DNA of 7,885 bases from Chloroflexia bacterium (GTDB lineage: Bacteria > Chloroflexota > Chloroflexia > Thermomicrobiales > UBA6265), in the NCBI GenBank assembly GCA_013694885.1, contig JACDBO010000097.1, forward strand, positions 1-7,885, read 5' to 3'. The notes under the pieces were generated by a model. It was given only the letters and a program-made list of their open reading frames with translations, did not search any database and was not told the DNA's origin. Made by a program: the position numbers and the translations under genes. This document shows positions 6,144 to 7,885 of this stretch, in pieces (position 1 is the first letter of the stretch; the number at the start of each line of letters is the position of its first letter).

Positions 6144-6176
6144 TTCATGACCCGGTGGGACGCCACCAGCCATGAA
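6144..6176 (+). promoter_or_regulatory. Stem-loop in the left half of the atpG-atpD gap
   Basis: TTCATG (6144-6149) pairs with CATGAA (6171-6176). After a small internal loop (ACCC opposite AGC), GGTGG (6154-6158) pairs with CCACC (6163-6167), closing a GACG tetraloop. It could be part of the repeat or a regulatory structure in the atpD leader; the sequence does not decide. Confidence 0.45.
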
Positions 6177-6228
6177 AATGGGAGGCTCGTACGTACGCGG
6201 TCGCCAGTGAGTTTTTCAGAGCAGCGCA

Positions 6229-6282
6229 CGAGAAATCTCGCTCGTCGGCGAGGACGTGCTCCAATAAACGAGAGATTTCTCG
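6229..6282 (+). promoter_or_regulatory. Long stem-loop in the right half of the atpG-atpD gap
   Basis: Bases 6229-6239 pair perfectly with 6272-6282 (11 bp). After a two-base bulge (6240-6241), TCG 6242-6244 pairs with CGA 6269-6271. The 24-base loop is 6245-6268. GCAGC (6221-6225) and GCTGC (6282-6286) can extend it if four bases bulge out. There is no downstream T tract, so it is not an obvious terminator. It ends about 70 bases before atpD. Confidence 0.5.
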
Positions 6283-6340
6283 CTGCGGCTCGAAATGACA
6301 GGTACTTTTCCTTGGGAAGTCGGTTCTAGCAGTAAGATCA

Positions 6341-6357
6341 GAGAGGACATGAGCATG
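6341..6357 (+). promoter_or_regulatory. atpD ribosome binding site with tandem start codons
   Basis: AGAGGA (6342-6347) lies seven bases before ATG 6355 and only one base before the in-frame ATG 6349. ATG 6355 is therefore the better start. The string GAGAGGAC, then TGAGCATGGC, is the same as at atpA apart from GGAG versus a single A between the two parts. Confidence 0.55.
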
Positions 6358-7794
6358 GCTGCATCAGCGGTAGCAACTGAAGCGCGGACAGAGACGGCGG
6401 TCGGAACCATCGTCCAGATCACCGGCGTGGTGGTGGACATCGAGTTCCCATCGGATCAACTGCCGGAGATCTACAACGCGATCGAGGTCGAGACGGCGGA
6501 CGGCGGCACACTGGTGCTCGAGGTGCAAACCCACCTCGGCAACGACCGGGTCCGCACCGTGGCGATGAGCACCACCGACGGTCTGCGCCGCGGCACGGAG
6601 GCTCGCGACACCGGGCAGCCGATCACCGTACCGGTCGGAGAACCGACTCTCGGGCGCATCTTCAACGTCACCGGCCAACCGATTGACGAGCGGGGAGATG
6701 TCGACGCCCAGGAGTTCCGGCCGATCCACCGCCAGCCGCCGTCGTTTGAAGAGCAGTCGACCGAAGTTGAAGTCTTCGAGACGGGCACCAAGGTCATCGA
6801 CCTGATCGCGCCGTTCACACGGGGCGGCAAGATCGGCGTCTTCGGCGGCGCCGGCGTCGGCAAGACGGTCATCATCACCGAGCTGATCCGCAACATCGCC
6901 TCCGAGCATGGCGGCTACTCGGCCTTCTGCGGTGTCGGTGAGCGCACCCGCGAGGGCACCGCGCTCTACCGCGAGATGACGGAGTCGGGCGTCATCGACA
7001 AGACCGTGATGGTCTTCGGTCAGATGAACGAGCCGCCCGGCGCCCGCCTCCGTGTCGCCCTGACCGGTCTGACGATGGCCGAGTACTTCCGCGACGAGGG
7101 TCGCGACGTTCTGGTCTTCATCGACAACATCTTCCGCTATGTGCAGGCCGGCTCCGAAGTCTCGGCGCTGCTCGGCCGGATGCCGAGCGCGGTCGGTTAC
7201 CAGCCGACGCTGGGCGAAGAGATGGGTCAGCTTCAGGAGCGGATCACCTCGACCAAGACCGGCTCGATCACCTCGGTCCAGGCCGTCTACGTGCCAGCCG
7301 ACGACTACACCGACCCGGCGCCGGCCGCGGTGTTCGCGCACCTCGACGCCACGATCGCGCTCGAGCGGTCGATCGCCGAGCGCGGCATCTACCCGGCGGT
7401 CGATCCGCTGGCCTCGACGTCCCGCATCCTCGACCCGTTCATCGTCGGCCAGGAGCACTACGATGTCGCCCGTGAGGTGCAGCGAGTGCTCCAGCGTTAC
7501 CGTGACTTGCAGGACATCATCGCCATCCTCGGCGTCGAGGAGTTGAGCGACGAGGACCGTCAGATCGTGGGCCGGGCGCGGCGCATGGAGCGGTTCATGT
7601 CGCAGCCCTACTTCACCGCCGAGCAGTTCACCGGCACACCCGGTGTCTACGTCTCGCTGGAAGAGACGATCCGCTCGTTCAAGGAGATTCTCGACGGCAA
7701 GCACGACGGTCTGCCGGAGGCCGCCTTCATGTACGTCGGCGGCATCGACCAGGTCGTCGAAAAGGCCGAGCGCATGGGCAAAGAGAACCGGTAG
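6355..7794 (+). CDS. atpD: F1 ATP synthase subunit beta (AtpD)
   Basis: Beta carries the three catalytic sites that make ATP. From ATG 6355 the product has 479 residues, close to the usual 460-480. The P-loop is GGAGVGKT at 164-171 (K170, T171). E196 in GERTREG is the general base, with R197 beside it. The Walker B Asp is D257 in VFIDNIF. Y346 in the signature PAVDPLASTS context (347-356) and F425 in AEQFTG line the adenine pocket. The C-terminal lever is EELSDED at 395-401, a variant of DELSEED. Two strongly conserved stretches differ slightly: GTALYREM (201-208) instead of the common GNDLY-EM, and FRYVQAG (260-266) instead of FRFTQAG. In-frame ATGs at 6295 and 6349 are rejected because of Shine-Dalgarno placement, and 6295 lies in the intergenic repeat. 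Confidence 0.97.
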   Translation: MAASAVATEARTETAVGTIVQITGVVVDIEFPSDQLPEIYNAIEVETADGGTLVLEVQTHLGNDRVRTVAMSTTDGLRRGTEARDTGQPITVPVGEPTLGRIFNVTGQPIDERGDVDAQEFRPIHRQPPSFEEQSTEVEVFETGTKVIDLIAPFTRGGKIGVFGGAGVGKTVIITELIRNIASEHGGYSAFCGVGERTREGTALYREMTESGVIDKTVMVFGQMNEPPGARLRVALTGLTMAEYFRDEGRDVLVFIDNIFRYVQAGSEVSALLGRMPSAVGYQPTLGEEMGQLQERITSTKTGSITSVQAVYVPADDYTDPAPAAVFAHLDATIALERSIAERGIYPAVDPLASTSRILDPFIVGQEHYDVAREVQRVLQRYRDLQDIIAILGVEELSDEDRQIVGRARRMERFMSQPYFTAEQFTGTPGVYVSLEETIRSFKEILDGKHDGLPEAAFMYVGGIDQVVEKAERMGKENR

Positions 7795-7820
7795 AACGAA
7801 GGGCCGAGGTTCGAGGTACG

Positions 7821-7851
7821 AGGGCCGAGAATTGCCTCCCATCTCGGCCCT
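7821..7851 (+). promoter_or_regulatory. Hairpin between atpD and atpC, next to the atpC Shine-Dalgarno
   Basis: Bases 7821-7830 (AGGGCCGAGA) pair perfectly with 7842-7851, with an 11-base loop. A second copy of GGGCCGAG at 7801-7808 could pair with the same 3' arm instead, so two exclusive folds exist. The stem ends three bases before AAGGAG (7855-7860), the ribosome site of atpC. No T tract follows. A role in lowering epsilon output or protecting the atpD message is inferred. Confidence 0.55.
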
Positions 7852-7868
7852 GTGAAGGAGACTGAACC

Positions 7869-7885
7869 GTGGCAACGCTCCAGGT
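7869..7885 (+). CDS. atpC: F1 ATP synthase subunit epsilon (AtpC), 5' end only
   Basis: Only the first five codons and two further bases lie in the window. They read Met(GTG)-Ala-Thr-Leu-Gln, a common opening for epsilon subunits. AAGGAG at 7855-7860 is eight bases upstream of the GTG. The position directly after atpD is the standard place for atpC, which makes the call likely despite the short length. Epsilon is the rotor subunit bound to gamma and the c-ring and can inhibit ATP hydrolysis. Confidence 0.8.

Larger units (their letters stand above)
6132..6298 (+). repeat. Inverted-end intergenic element between atpG and atpD, MITE-like
   Basis: The gap between atpG and atpD holds a nested palindromic element. 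Its ends are exact inverted copies: TCATTTCGAG (6132-6141) and CTCGAAATGA (6289-6298). Inside lies a second pair, CGAGAAATCTC (6229-6239) and GAGATTTCTCG (6272-6282). Read on the minus strand, the right half runs TGTCATTTCGAGC, then CAGCGAGAAATCTC. From memory this resembles a dispersed intergenic motif found in many bacterial genomes (TGTCATTCCGAGC...GCGAGGAATCTC). The element is low in GC (31 of 60 bases at 6121-6180). It encodes no credible protein and shows no clear target-site duplication. An in-frame ATG at 6295 falls in its right end, but atpD starts later. Confidence 0.55.

Noticed and set aside
6141..6329. Short plus-strand frame in the atpG-atpD gap
   Set aside because: It overlaps the palindromic element, has a basic product without motifs and no good ribosome site.
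6295..6354. Extended N-terminus for AtpD from ATG 6295
   Set aside because: The ATG falls in the right end of the intergenic repeat, and the added residues do not look like beta. ATG 6355 has a well-placed Shine-Dalgarno.
6364..7875. Long open reading frame of 503 codons on the minus strand opposite atpD
   Set aside because: Same reasoning: it mirrors the codon structure of atpD, has no recognisable domain and no ribosome site of note.

Overview
The window is the core of an F1Fo ATP synthase operon, all on the + strand, in the order atpB (a), atpE (c), atpF (b), atpH (delta), a two-gene insertion, atpA (alpha), atpG (gamma), atpD (beta), and the first codons of atpC (epsilon). The seven complete subunit genes keep their main catalytic and structural signatures and each has a plausible Shine-Dalgarno sequence. 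GC-rich coding DNA, a single b gene, an unfused delta gene and GTG starts on atpE, atpF and atpC suggest a bacterium of the Chloroflexota, perhaps the Thermomicrobia/Sphaerobacter group. That placement is a judgement from overall look, not an alignment.

Layout. Bases 1-117 are upstream DNA that may hold the end of another gene. atpB (118-1095) encodes an a subunit with an unusual lysine/arginine-free acidic insert and a His/Asp-rich C-terminal tail. A stem-loop follows it, then atpE (1251-1493), whose ion site looks proton-type. A perfect 13-bp hairpin lies between atpE and atpF (1609-2124). atpH (2141-2671) follows.

Bases 2672-3575 interrupt the usual atpH-atpA junction. They carry two tightly coupled small genes: a protein with a RadC/JAMM-like HNHP...SxxD metal-site pattern (2682-3224) and a 79-residue Cys/His-rich protein (3238-3477). 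This stretch is clearly less GC-rich than the atp genes and looks like an acquired cargo cassette read by the ATP synthase transcript. It is the most novel part of the window.

atpA (3576-5189) and atpG (5208-6080) are closely spaced. The 274-base gap before atpD (6355-7794) holds a low-GC element with inverted ends and internal stem-loops, probably a dispersed intergenic repeat or MITE-like element. After atpD a 10-bp hairpin sits directly before the Shine-Dalgarno of atpC.

Together the genes encode the membrane proton turbine (a, c, b) and the catalytic head and stalks (delta, alpha, gamma, beta, epsilon). Hairpins that follow atpB, atpE and atpD may help set unequal subunit output; this is inference.
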